64,000 nt of DNA from Uranotaenia lowii (Eukaryota > Arthropoda > Insecta > Diptera > Culicidae). The position numbers and the translations under genes were made by a program. This document shows, piece by piece, positions 46,219 through 58,121 of the stretch; positions within the stretch are counted from its first letter, which is position 1; each line of letters starts with the position of its first letter. The DNA is taken from NCBI RefSeq assembly GCF_029784155.1, contig NC_073692.1, forward strand, positions 423,770,305 through 423,834,304, in the 5' to 3' direction. A model generated the notes under the pieces. It ran no database searches, had not been told where the DNA came from, and saw nothing but the letters and a program-made list of their open reading frames with translations.

Positions 46219-48522
46219 AAAAGAAAGAAATCACAAATGAAAGGATGAAAGGGAAACAAAGAAATTACTGATCTCGTCTAGAAGAAACTTAAGCAAATAA
46301 GTTTGCGAGAAAAACGGAAAAGACATGAGTTGACAGGATGGTGACAATAAATGCGTTTAAGAGTATAATAAAAATAAAGGTAGTTGACTGCTGATCCACT
46401 TTGAAAATAGATAAAGAGCGAGAAGGAAAATTGACAACAGAAGGCAAATCTAGAGCGTGCTAATGGCCCGCATGAAATGAAGGAACAGAGTTTGATGGTA
46501 GTAATATAGGAATATATTGAGTCTGCTAGATAAATCACAGAATAGCTGGAAAACTTCCTGTACAATTGAAAGAAGCCAAGAAAGAATCTTTTATAGCACG
46601 ATTGATTATAATAATGGGAAAATTAAACTGCGAAAAACCTTAATAATAAGAAACTGTTATTAAAGGGTAAGCTTGACAATGCAGCAACAAAATGATGCTT
46701 ACAGAATTTACGTTTTCTGAATGTTCATTAAGCTAAAAGAACATAGAACGGGATAACTAGCCTTCAAAATTTAAGTGCATAATCGGGCAGCCGGCTGACG
46801 AAAACGGTCGTTTTTGAGGTTAATGTTCCCAAAATAAATTTAAAAAAAAATAGTGACATGCTCTAAATTAAGACACGAATACCACTAGCGGCAAAAAGGA
46901 CTATAGGAACAACTTACGGTTATCCAATATATCCAATCCAAAAGTGGATAAGCTACCCAAGGAGATTGAAAAGAACTAGCCCAATATGTCAAACCAGTGG
47001 ATAATAGCTGACTAGTGTTTTCACAAAAAAAGGTAGAAGCATGGTACAATAGAAGCAAATTGTTGGCTATGCAATACTGAATACTTTCAACGGCTCTTGA
47101 ATTACCCATAGACAAGCAGACAAGCTTTCGTATAATTAAATTGAATTAATAATATTGGAGGTTCTAAAAGATCTTAAAGAGTTACACTGATTTGGAAGAG
47201 TCTGTCTATTTTCAACCAGAGTATTGTGAAGTTCTATCCATTTTCTATCATGTTTATAATAAAGTTTGTAAAGTTAAACCAAGGGTTTCAACAAAATAGT
47301 TCTAGAATTTAAGAAATTATGTTTTTCTGGTGATTATTGGAATAACAGTCAGTTGCTGACTGTACTTTGATAGTTGGCATGCGAGCCAACAATGATATTG
47401 TTGAATATGATACAAATGAAACATTTGATACAAATCAAACATTGATCATAGTGATATCCAAGTTCCACAAAAACAAATACTGCTTTTTGAACCTAATTTG
47501 GAAAAGTGGCCAGCTGTCAAAATGTTGCGCTTTGTTTACACCTCTCCGCCGCATCCAACCTTATATATTCCCGTATATATTTTGACGAGTTTATTACATC
47601 GTAACAAGAATCGCATAGTAAAGACATTTCTTTTTGGATAGCTTTAGAAAGGAACAAGAAGGGCGTTGGCAGGGAAAATCGAACTTCGTGAATGACGATC
47701 TCTTACCCAGATTATATCAGATAGGTTTATGGAAGCAAATGTTTTCCTATAAATATTTCATGATCTTTACAAAAGAAGGGAAAAGTATATCACAATTAGC
47801 ACAAACATGATTGTTGAAGATCAGTTTTATTGTTACTCGTTTACATACTATTATTTAAAAAAGAGAAAAAGCGCCAACGAAAATGTATGTATATAACGAT
47901 CACCGAGAGTACGTAGGTCTGAATTAGGTTATTCTGTCTCAATATATAGATTTCAAGTTTTGACCAAGAGAATTATATTTTCAAAGAGAGAGAAAAGAAT
48001 AATGTGGTAATGCGTAACGGTAAGATACGTTAGAATGCTGACGGAAGTGGTGTATATTTATTTCTCGTTCGAGTTTATGTAAACCATAACAAAAAAACGT
48101 GTTGACAAAGTTTACAAAAAATCACACCAACACACACAAATACACTGACATCGTCTGAACTCGTCGAGCTGATTCGATAGGTACCTATAAAGGTATATCT
48201 AAGACCCATAATTAATGATCTCCCAAATCGACCGATAACTATACCTTTCTGAAAGAAAGGCAAAAAAGCATAACATCAAACGTCTCAGAAAACGGATAAT
48301 AAGGGCATGACAAAGCGGGTAACAAAGGGAGCATTCACAATGAAGAATGATTTTACAGACCAAATAATCATTTAAAACACAGTTCATTGTACATATATCA
48401 ACATCTGAATTGCCCATATCGAAGGAATGAAAATGGACCTACGCGTCTTAGATAAATGCAGTATTGGTTAAATTTATAAGATTTTTTTTTCTCTCGACTA
48501 GCTATACTTGATTTTTTTTTTT
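46219..48522 (+). other. Non-coding interior of the LTR element
   Basis: Purine-rich, AT-rich DNA without long frames. A diverged GAGCGTGCTAATGGCCCGC near 46453 may be an outlying hairpin unit. Confidence 0.5.
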
Positions 48523-48537
48523 GAAGAGGAGGGGAGA
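48523..48537 (+). promoter_or_regulatory. Polypurine tract
   Basis: GAAGAGGAGGGGAGA directly abuts the right LTR and is preceded by a T-run. This is the expected plus-strand primer for an LTR retrotransposon and fixes the element's orientation as plus. Confidence 0.9.
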
Positions 48538-48754
48538 TGTGCGGTGCACAAGTTAACAAGCAGACACATATTGCATAGATTGCATTAACCGTGTGTTGAG
48601 CGTACGAATACAATACGTCTTCGGCTATTTGTCTCTCTCATCAGCGTCGCCTCCTCCTTTCGTGTGTCAGCGACGAACGGATAAGACGTGTGTGAGTGGT
48701 GAATTGTGGTCTCGTGATTCGAGTGATTTCCATTAGAATATTAGCGATTGCACA
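48538..48754 (+). repeat. Right LTR (217 bp)
   Basis: Starts TGTGCGGTGCACAAGTTAAC, ends GCGATTGCACA, and is followed by the AGTGT target duplication. Identical to the left LTR outside the latter's insertion. Confidence 0.95.
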
Positions 48755-48759
48755 AGTGT

Positions 48760-49412
48760 AAATCTGCTGTAGTCAAATTACATGATAATGATTAACCTTT
48801 TTTTCTAAGAAACTTGAAGTCCTGCTTAACCTATTTGACTGTTATTTAGTGTCCGAAATTAAAGAAAGCATGATATTTTTATTTTCACTCTTATGAGCTA
48901 CAGAAAACTTGTGAATAAGGTTTTAAAGATGTTAGATGTCTGATTGAAAGTTTTCACTAGCATTTTTTGAACTAGTTTTAGTTTTAATCAAAACCAGATA
49001 AGCTTCATTTACACTTTTTTTTTGGCTTGAAGGGTGTGAATCACAAACCATGAGATTAATTTTGTTCAAATTATTGTTCCCTCTATTCTGTGTCTCTTGA
49101 TAAATATTATCGAAGTGATTCTTTAGGTAGCATGCCGATTTTTATATGACGGTTCATTCACCAGAATAAAGCGTTTGAAAATTACTTGAGATAAGTGCAT
49201 TTTTGTAAACTTTAAACTGTTTGACAATGGGATTACTTGATGTTGACTGTTGTTTCAAACAAGTTTTTTTAAACCTTTGCGAGCGTATTAAAAAAAAAGA
49301 AAATAACCTTACAACCTTACACCTTGCTTTATAAGAAACGACCTATAAGGCAAACTAAAAGCTTTTTTTTACACAAATAATATTTATACCGAATAGGGTA
49401 GAATCACGAGTT
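48760..49412. other. AT-rich spacer
   Basis: No gene or element ends found. Confidence 0.4.
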
Positions 49413-50083
49413 ATTGGACAGGTTCCAGATATTGAACACCAGTAAAGCACTTACCAATTAAAACAATAATTTACAGTAGAAAAATTAATTCGAAATCAAT
49501 GTGTCATTGTTGAAGCTTTTTCTACCTCTGTTCAAATTTTTAAAAAGAATTTTGAACTCTTAAAGCCACTCTTAACTTAACTCTTAAACTAGAATATGTG
49601 TTCAAATTTTGGTTCGGTTTTTCTACTGGATGAAGAAAACATCCTTTTTTTATTTTTAGGAAAATTGGATTAAAATCAAACAAAATTCTAAAATAATAAT
49701 ATGAGTATTTCCAGCTAAGCCATTTCAGATGATTTCTAGGAGAGTGGCGGCCTTTATAATCTTTATATTCTTAAAAAATTTCAAAATGAAGTGTTCAATC
49801 TTTAGATCACAAATAACGCCAATGCTTTATTATTGAACGTTCAATCTTGCAGTACTCGTTACGTAAAAACTGCATGTAGCAATTATTGAACAAACGTCGG
49901 TTAATGTTTAGAAATATAAACAAACTGTTTCTTGATTGCTAGCTCAACCAAGATCGCCCCTCCACACTATCAAGCAAAATACTCTTTATATATGTGCAAT
50001 GACATTCCATGTTTACGTGTTCAATAATTAGAACATTGCCTGTTCAATATTAGAATCATTGTGCTCAATATTGTCCCTAAAAA
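49413..50083. repeat. Candidate element with clustered ATTGAAC motifs
   Basis: ATTGAAC or its inverse GTTCAAT occurs at 49431, 49793, 49832, 49839, 49885, 50019 and 50042. The ends, TTGGACAGG...ATATTGAACACC and GTGCTCAATATTGTCCC, form an imperfect inverted pair. Clustered motifs near inverted ends suggest a DNA element with subterminal binding sites. No TSD was found and it is non-coding. Confidence 0.4.
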
Positions 50084-50189
50084 GCCATTTTGAATAAAAA
50101 GTCTTAAATGATGGTTTTGAAACATACTTTCGTGAAAAAAAACTGATTGGAAGCTGAGAAACAAGCTTAGACTACACTACCAAAAAACC

Positions 50190-50450
50190 TTTCGTTTTAT
50201 TTATTGACCACATACACATACATATGGATTTTCAATTTTATCAGTCATTTTGACTGGTCACGGTCCGAGTATCCATGGTGAATTTTTTTTCGTTTATCAA
50301 AAGAGCAAGAGAAATGAAAAATCCACATATTTGCAGAGATTCAAAATTCATGAAAAGTCGTATTTTTGCGAATTTTCAAAACGAGGTATCTAAATGATAT
50401 TCAACAAACAAAGTGTCAAACCAGTAATTTTGACTGGTGCGGTCTTTCTA
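50190..50450. repeat. Region with CCAGTCATTTTGACTGG-type palindromes
   Basis: TCAGTCATTTTGACTGGTCA at 50241 and CCAGTAATTTTGACTGGTGC at 50421 are near-identical palindromes 180 bp apart. The same palindrome is at about 9412. Probably paired ends or internal repeats of a small element. Confidence 0.4.
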
Positions 50451-50507
50451 GTGTTAATGAAGTTTCGCGAAAGAGTTGTTTTCTACGATTTCCATTCGTC
50501 ATACATA

Positions 50508-51853
50508 AAGCTTAGTTCTTTTAGAAATGGGACACTTTCTTTTGCTAATAGCTCGTTTACTAGTAATCGTACATTCGAAATTTTGACAGCATTTCGTTGC
50601 CTGTAAAAAGTACTATCCTACCTATTTTTTTTCAAAATTTAAAATTTACGCGTTTTTGAGATATTTACGATGCAAGAGAAAAAGGAAAAAATAATTTTGC
50701 ACGGTTTCGTTCAAAATCCATCATTATCAAATTGATAGCCGACAAAACCGTTGATTATTCAAAGAACTACTGTGTGTGAGTGGTGGAAAAGTATGGAAAT
50801 ACTGTCAAAAATGTCCACAAAGTTCAAATCCCCCATTAGAGTGAAGCATATGATCTTCTTCGGCTAAGGGTCATCAGGGAAGTCAAGTCCCATACCAGCG
50901 TTTTTAATTTTAGTAAGTGAAAAATTAAGGGTAGATCGCTAAAATTTTGAAAAAAAAAATTCTCCGATAAGCTGAAAGTGATGCCTCTTAATGAGTCATT
51001 CAAACCTAACCTCAAACAAAAATTTTTTGCTAGATCCACAGCTCGTAAGTTGTATATCTGGTTCCGAGGCTATGGGACAGATGATTTCTGATGAACGACA
51101 AAACTTATGAAATACCCTATTTTAAACAAACTCCAGTGTTTGAATCCTATACCACGTCTGCTCGTGGCAAGGTCCCGAGTATATTAAAGTATGTATTTGC
51201 TGGTTATTTTGTATAAAATATAATGATTTGCCAAAATTCGGCTCCTGTGGAAAAAAACAACTATTTTCAAAACGAAAACTATGATTTTCACTCTTTTCAA
51301 AGGCCTAAAAAGAGTAATCTTTTATGTACCCTTCGCAACCTACGATCTATACTAACCGATTATACTTTAAGTTTAATCTCCTCATGGTTTTACTTCGTTA
51401 TTGCCAGATTTTGCCAGCAGAAATTCCATTAAAATCGCTCAAAAAGTGGCTCAAAAATAATCAAATTTCGAAACAGCTGTATCCACTTGTTAATTTCGAA
51501 ACAGCTGTATCCACTCAAGTGGCCTCAGTTTCTTTTAATATAAAAGTATTGGTCCGAAAAGTATCAGAAATTGAAGGAGGGGATGTAGCCACCTAAAATA
51601 CAGATTAGACGAAGTATTAGTTTGAAAAACTGATCATTATCATGACTGAAAAAAGTGTGCGCTGACCGAAGGGAGGTACCAAGAATAAAGTAGAATTTTT
51701 TCTTACAAAAAACGATAGATAAGTTTTTTCAAATTTTTTCATGAATTATCATAAGATTACCTTCATTTCCTTCATAGAAAGTATTTAGATCAAACGAAAG
51801 GTTTTTGAGATACACGCATTCGTAACTGTCCTATTTCTAAAAGAACTAAGCTT
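50508..51853 (-). mobile_element. TIR element family E (longer copy)
   Basis: AAGCTTAGTTCTTTTAGAAA at 50508 is mirrored by TATTTCTAAAAGAACTAAGC and TT ending at 51853. The inverted ends cover about 26 bp with few mismatches. The interior is homologous, in inverse, to 18505-19086, plus about 650 bp found only here. A 28-bp tandem duplication (AATTTCGAAACAGCTGTATC...) sits at 51464-51519 and is single in the other copy. No frame with a recognisable transposase. Confidence 0.65.
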
Positions 51854-52363
51854 TAACAGTTCACTCGAAATGCATTGAAACGTTTTGAGCGTGACTCATC
51901 ACGTTTCAATTTCTTCAGTCCTAACAAGCACCCTTATCAATTTCAATGCGCCACAACTACCTAAACGTAAACAAATCTGGAATTGCAGCCGGTGCTCGTT
52001 GAGAATGATCTAATTTTATCAACTGTTGTACTGTACTGAATCCACAAGACTTGGCATTTCTGGATCGATAGGTCTGAGCCAAAAGAGAGACAATAAAAGT
52101 GTTGTACTGGGGTAAAGCGATAATTCATCAAAGTTGTTATCAATTTTTACAAATGAAAAATAATTGTGATATGATGAACTCTAATTCGTAGAACACTTGC
52201 AGTGTCACATATACCCCAGTACTAGTCACTAGTCACTCTTGATTGAAAAAAATACCAATGACATTCCGTATTCTACAATCACGTTTCGTTTATTTTATTT
52301 TCCTGTTCAACGGCTTTCTTGTGCATTCCGTTGAAACAAGAGATTTTTTTTTTCATTTTCAAG
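51854..52363. other. Spacer
   Basis: No gene; the short minus-strand frame at 51961-52143 is not domain-like. Confidence 0.4.
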
Positions 52364-53238
52364 TACCGTAAACTGGGGGAACTTTGATCAGCGGGGTAAC
52401 TTTGATCAACATGAAATTTTTGCAGATAATCATCATTAACTAAGTATAAAGTTAAAATATCTGAAAACTGTTTACTACGTTTGAAAGCCTGTAAATTGAG
52501 TTACAAATTAGCTAAATTTGGTTTGCTTAAGGAGATTTTTTATATTACTTAAAATAAAATTTTTAAAATCTTAAAACATCTGGTTTTTTGAAGGCTCACA
52601 AACAAACATCTATCCTGATCAAATGTAAGCATTTAGGAGCAAATAGGTTGTTTAATGTGAAAGTTCAACTTCTTGTTTGGTTTAGTTTTGGTTTAAGTGT
52701 TGTTTTTATGGTCATTTGATGATAATTTTTGGATATTGATAAAAAAAAGCGGTAATTTTCCATTAAAAAGCTCGTATAGAAAAAATGGCTAAAAACCTTA
52801 TCATATGGTTAAGTTTTAAGAAAAAAAAAGAACATGGAAACAGTACGAGGACGTAGGGAATCGCACGAAGGTAAAATTTCATTTGTTTTTGAGGCCAAAA
52901 AATATTGAAAATGTTTATAATTTTTGCCCCTAAATGTATGCAGCAACATTGTCCATCTTTCGAGTATATTTGTTTTTGAAAGAAAACGATTTTTTTTTTA
53001 AATATGTCTTTATTTGTACCAATTCATCATTACATTTATATTACATTATAACATTAAATTAGGTGTTCAGTTCAATGATGAACTGTTCAGAGCCCTATAG
53101 TTTATTAATCACTATAATTTATTTATTTGAATTAATTTTGCTGAGTGCAATCAAGTATTTTTATGTAGGAGAACATCCTGTAATGTCAAAAAATATTTTA
53201 AACTTACTACTTAAAACTAAATCTATCCTAAATTAAAA

Positions 53239-55841
53239 CTAATTATAGAGAGAACGAATCTCTGCGATGGAAGACTGCATCGATTTGCCTCTGAAGTTGG
53301 AGATGATTTTGTTGGCCATCTCTTCAATCGATTCAATGCCCGCAATCCGATGAAGATCTTCGGTGCTGTGCCAAGGTGGAAGCCGCAAAATCATTTTCAG
53401 AACCTTGTTCTGAATCCTCTGGATAGCCTTCTTCCTCGTCGCGCAGCAGCTAGACCAAATCGGAACTGCGTACATTATCGCTGGTCGGAATACCTGTTTG
53501 TAGATTAACATCTTATTTCGCAGACACAACCTGGATTTCCTGTTGATGAGAGAATAAAGAGATTTAGTATATTTATTACACTTAGATTGAATATCTTCAA
53601 TGTGATTTTTAAAAGTAAGATTCCGATCAAGTGTAAGTCCCAGGTACTACACGTGATCAGGCCATTCTAATGAAACCCCATTAAAAGTTATGGAATGATT
53701 TTCATTAGGTTTTAAAAATTGAGCTCTTGGCTTATGGGGAAATAAAATAAGTTGAGTTTTGGAAGCGTTAGGAGAAATTTTCCACATTTTCAAGTAATTC
53801 AAAAAGGAATTTAAATTTTGTTGCAATCTACTGCGTACCACCCGTAAATTTCGACCTTTGGCTGAAAGCAAAGTATCATCAGCAAATAATCTTCTACCTT
53901 TTCCTTCTGGTACATAAGGAAGATCAGAAGTAAAAATATTGTATAAGATTGGCCCAAGTATACTACCCTGAGGGACACCAGCTCTAATGGGTGTCCTTTC
54001 AGAGCATGAATTTTGATAGCTTACTTGTAAGGTTCGGCTAGTCAAATAATTTTGAATAATTTTGGTGAGATATACAGGAAAATCAAATCGAGCTAATTTA
54101 GCTACTAAACCTTTGTGCCAAACACTGTCAAAAGCTTTTTCAATATCAAGAAGAGCAACACCAGTTGAATAACCTTCAGATTTGCTAGCGTTAATCATAT
54201 TAGTTACACTCAAAAGTTGATGTGTAGTAGAATGTCCATGACGAAAACCAAATTGTTCATCAGGGAAAATAGAATTCTGATTAATGTGAATCATCATTCT
54301 ATTCAAAATAACTCTCTCAAATAGTTTACTTATAGAAGGGAGCAAACTAATTGGTCGATAACTTGAAGGCTCTGAAGCATTTTTTCCAGGTTTCAAAATT
54401 GGAGTTACTTTGACATTTTTCCATTTATTGGGAAAATAAGCCAAGTGAAAACATTTATTGAAGATTTTAACTAAAAAATTTAAAGTGCTTTCAGGCAACT
54501 TTTTAATAAGAATATAGAAAATCCCATCTTCCCCCGGGGCTTTCATATTTTTAAATTTTTTGCAAATCAATTTAAGTTCATCAATATTTGTTTCATAAGA
54601 ACTTTCAAATACATTTTGTTTAGAAAGAATATCATCAAATTCAAGGGAAATTTGAGCATCAATTGGACTTACAACGTTTAAATTAAAATCATGAGCAGTC
54701 TCAAATTGTTGTGCTAATTTTTGAGCTTTTTCTGCATTCGTTAAAAGAAGTTTATCCCCGTCTTTCAAAGTAGGAATTGGCTTCTGGGGCTTTTTCAGAA
54801 TTTTAGTTAATTTCCAAAAAGGCTTTGAGTAGGGTTTTATGTCCTCTACTGCTTTGGCAAAATTTTCATTACGAATGAAATTTAAACGACGTTTGATCTC
54901 TTTTTGAAGGTCGCAATAAATAAATTTCAAATAAGGATCCCTAGTACGTTGATATTGGCGTCGACGAATGTTTTTCAGTCGTATCAAAAACTGAAGATCA
55001 TCATCAATTAAAGGTTGATTAAATTTATGTTTAACTTTCGGTATTGAAGCGGCTTTAGCATTGACTATTGAAGTTGTCAAATTTTCTACAGCCAAATCAA
55101 TATCTTTTATTGAATTAAGTGGAACGTTTACATTCAAATTACGTTCAATAAAATTCCTATATCGCTCCCAGTCAGCTTTTTGAAAGTTAAAAGTTGATTT
55201 TAAAGGGTTTTCAATGGGACTTTGAGATAAAGAAAAAGTTACTGGAAGGTGGTCTGAATCGAGGTCCGCATGAGTAACTAATTGACTACAATGCTCGCCT
55301 AAATCCGTTAGAACCAAATCAATTGTGGAAGGATTTCTAATCGAAGAGAAACAAGTATGCCCATTAGGATATTCAACAGTGTAATATCCAGCAGAGCAGT
55401 CATTAAATAAAATATTCCCATTTGAATTTGATGAAATATTATTCCAAGATCGGTGTTTTGCATTAAAGTCACCAATAACAAAAAATTTAGATTTATTTCT
55501 GGTGAGTTTTTGTAAATCTCCCTTCAAAAAATTTTTCTGTTCACCGCTACATTGAAAATGCAAATATGCGGCAACAATTATAATTTTCCCCATAGAAGTC
55601 TAAATTTGAGACGACTATTGATGACAATAGCTACACCCCCACCTTGTCGATCAAGTCGACCGTTACGCAAAATTTTAAAGAAAGCATTGCTTTTCAAGTT
55701 ATTGTCTGGCTTTAAAAAAGTTTCAGTGATGGCAGCAATATGTATGTTTTGAGTTTTCAAAAATAAAAAGAACTCATCTTGGTTAGCCAGCAAAGATCTA
55801 GCATTCCAATTCATAATATTTAAACATCTATTTGGATCCAT
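53239..55841 (-). pseudogene. ORF2: endonuclease-reverse transcriptase (two lesions)
   Basis: Starts MDPNRCLNIMNWNARSL, its ATG overlapping the end of ORF1. The endonuclease motifs NWNARSL, AITET and GGGVAIVI lie before a frame change near 55580-55593. GDFNAKHRSWN, TIDLVLTD and SDHLPV follow it (residues 41-118 of the downstream frame). About 15 residues normally found between the two parts seem missing, so a small deletion caused the shift. RT motifs follow in order: APGEDGI, SYRPISLLP, LLDIEKAFD (483-489), AGVPQGSILGP and FADD (570-573). A TAG at 53647-53649 stops the frame after SLEWPDHV; the same frame continues YLGLTLDRNLTF to the stop at 53239. Target-primed reverse transcription is the family's role; this copy is probably inactive. 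Confidence 0.93.
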
Positions 55842-56149
55842 GAGGGAATCGTAAAGTCATAATAATTTTGTTAGCATAATTAAAAGAAGTTTGGAAAGCT
55901 TCAAACATTGAATTTGCTTTCAACATAAGTTGCATCATTTCCATTAAATTTTGATGCAAAAATTTTAATTTTTCCTCAGTAATCTCACCCAAATCAACAA
56001 AATTGTTAGGATCATAAAATGAAGGAGAAGAACAAGTATTTGAATTTCGGGGATTTTCCCAAGCCTTCGCATGAACGTTGAGACTTGGTTTTTTCCCATT
56101 TTTATTAGTTGAACCTGAAGAGGCAAACCCATTTTCAACCACCTCTGAG
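55828..56149 (-). pseudogene. ORF1, C-terminal part (severed by hAT insertion)
   Basis: From the target duplication the frame reads SEVVENGFASSGSTNKNGKK to a C-terminus with LGEITEEKLKFLHQNLMEMM, a likely helical or coiled segment. It ends RFPHGSK, with its stop inside the first codons of ORF2. The reading phase matches that of the N-terminal part at 58122 when one copy of the 8-bp duplication is discounted, giving 476 codons in all. Confidence 0.85.
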
Positions 56150-58121
56150 CAGGCTTCGGATTCATTTGAGAGCAAACACCCACGGAGCTCAAATCTGCTC
56201 CCACTCTTTAGGCGGCAAGATGGAATGAGAAGGAGTTACCATTTGCCTCAATGATGCAATGCTCCCAGGGAGTTCTTGTTGCCTCTCGCTCTGCTCTGAA
56301 AAGGGAAATGAGCGCTCTACGGGAGTAGCTCCCTAGGAGCACGCTTATAAAGCAAACGTTATGTGCTAGGTATCTGGCTGGCCCTTGTTCGTTAGTTTTG
56401 GTTTACGCCGGCGGTGTCATTTGGGAATGATTTAATACGAATAGCAGTAGATAGAACGTGTCCCGGCTGATAAGTTTGTTGAGTAGAGCGGCCAAAATAA
56501 GCAGATTGCTGTGTGAAGTTTACATGAAAAGTTTAAGTACGATAGCATAAGAAGAAATCGCGCAACGAGCCTCAAGTTAGTAAAGAAATTTGAGATATTT
56601 TGTTCGGGTAGCTAGTATTTCTTCAATAACCGTCAAACGGGGTATCATGTAAGAGCAGGGTTAGATGCTTCTTTTGTATACCACCACACTTATTCAGTTT
56701 TTATTTGAATAAATATATTTTATGTAATAAAATTATCATTTAATGATAATTATGATTACTCAGTTTTTAACATCGCGATATAGATTTTTAAAATTTTGAT
56801 TCTCATTTTCTCAATTTTAAAAATTGAGCAAAAGATGTACAATTTTTCACATTTTTCGATGTCGTAAAACATTTTACCAAGTTTGACGGATTGGCTAAAC
56901 GATATCACATACAAACTTTATATCTACTGCTTTTATTACCCTATAACAACTCTGATGCAAATATTTATAAATAAATAAATAAAAAAATATAATTTTGTTA
57001 CCAGTCTGGGCTAAAATTCATCAAATTTAAATCTCGATTTCATATACTTGAATATGATTGTTTTTCATCACGCGTTTATTAATTTCAAAATTTCATCTAT
57101 CATAACATGAATTTTTATGATTTAAGTTAGTTGATTTTTTGTAGTATTTTTTACCCCTAAATGTATGCAGCACCCTTATGCTTTTTTAAAAATAATTTTT
57201 GACAGAACTTTTTTTTTAATATTATTGTTCTGCATCACGCGCTTGTTAATTTAAAAATTTCATCTATCATAACATGAACTTTTATGGTTTAAGCTAGTCG
57301 ATTTTTGTAGTATGTTTTCACCCCTAAATGTATGCAGCGCCCATATGCTTTTTTTTAAATCATTTTTGACAGAACAAATTTTAGCAAAATCGAAACTTAC
57401 TAAAATTAGTGGTTTATACGTTATGACATCACAAATATATCTAGAGCTATAAATATTCGACGTTTCCATTTGTTTTTTCATTAACAACAAAGTTTGTTGC
57501 ATCTTGTCTTTTTTTTAGTAGGGTGATAATCGCATATTTTTGTGAATTTAAAAATAACTGGGGAAACTAATAATTTTTCTGACAAAGTTAATTTGATGTC
57601 CTATCAATAATAATTATGTGTACGTTAAGTTTTTAGAAGCCATTCATGGTGAAAAGTGTGCATGATGCCCCGGTTGACGGTACTTCTTTTAACACCGGCC
57701 GAATGTATTCTGAAAACCAAAAATACGACAAACGTTTTACATGATCATTGAATGTAAATTAGAGTAATAATGTAAACGTTGTTAAAGTTAAACATAGTCT
57801 AAAACTCGTTGTGCTTACATCGCCACACAGCCACCCCATCAGCCAGCCAGCAGCTGTGAGCTGCTTGAAGCAATCAAATATATACCTAACTCGAACGCAA
57901 TTCTGAATCGTCACACGCAGTCATTACTCCAAGGGAGGCTCTTTGGGAGGAACGCAGAGCCTCTGGGAGAGCAAAGAGTGACTGGCGCTCTTAGAGATTT
58001 TGGCGTTAGGAGAAGCGAGAAAGAGTTATTTCCGACTGCGTAGGAGTTTGGGAGTTCCTCCTCTATGAGCGGTACTGCTCTGCCTCTTTTGAGTGGCGCC
58101 TCAGGATTCGTCCGAAGCCTG
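56150..58121. mobile_element. hAT-type non-autonomous element nested in ORF1
   Basis: It is bounded by the 8-bp direct repeat CCTCTGAG (56142-56149 and 58122-58129). Its ends are perfect 11-bp inverted repeats, CAGGCTTCGGA... and ...TCCGAAGCCTG. An 8-bp duplication and termini beginning CAG are hallmarks of the hAT superfamily. Subterminal regions (56160-56340 and 57920-58110) are G+C richer and full of GGGAG/CTCCC and GAGCGCTC-type motifs, probably transposase-binding sites. There is no transposase frame. The interior has taken another TIR element (56627-57682). The 76-codon frame at 57911-58141 crosses the border and is spurious. Confidence 0.9.
56627..57682. mobile_element. TIR element nested in the hAT element
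   Basis: Left end TAACCGTCAAACGGGGTATC and ATG; right end CATGATGCCCCGGTTGACGG and TA; inverted ends of about 22 bp with three differences. The interior has two diverged tandem blocks, each containing CCCCTAAATGTATGCAGC (57151 and 57331). The same block is in the outer family C element (52928), so the two families are related or share a captured segment. Non-coding, with probable TA target. Confidence 0.75.

Larger units (their letters stand above)
45406..48754 (+). mobile_element. Complete non-autonomous LTR retrotransposon
   Basis: Two LTRs (45406-45700 and 48538-48754) begin TGTGCGG and end TTGCACA. They bracket 2837 bp of interior, and a 5-bp target duplication AGTGT lies outside (45401-45405 and 48755-48759). 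A primer-binding site follows the left LTR and a polypurine tract precedes the right LTR. No gag, protease, RT, RNase H or integrase frame exists on either strand; the longest frames are under 100 codons. The element must be mobilised by a relative (LARD/TRIM-like). Apart from a later insertion in the left LTR, the LTRs are identical over all 217 positions by eye, so integration was recent. Confidence 0.92.

Noticed and set aside
52355..52363. Extra TIR bases TCAAG/CTTGA outside the family C element
   Set aside because: The 19121 copy has GAGG in this place, so the match is probably chance flanking sequence; the terminus was set at TACCG.
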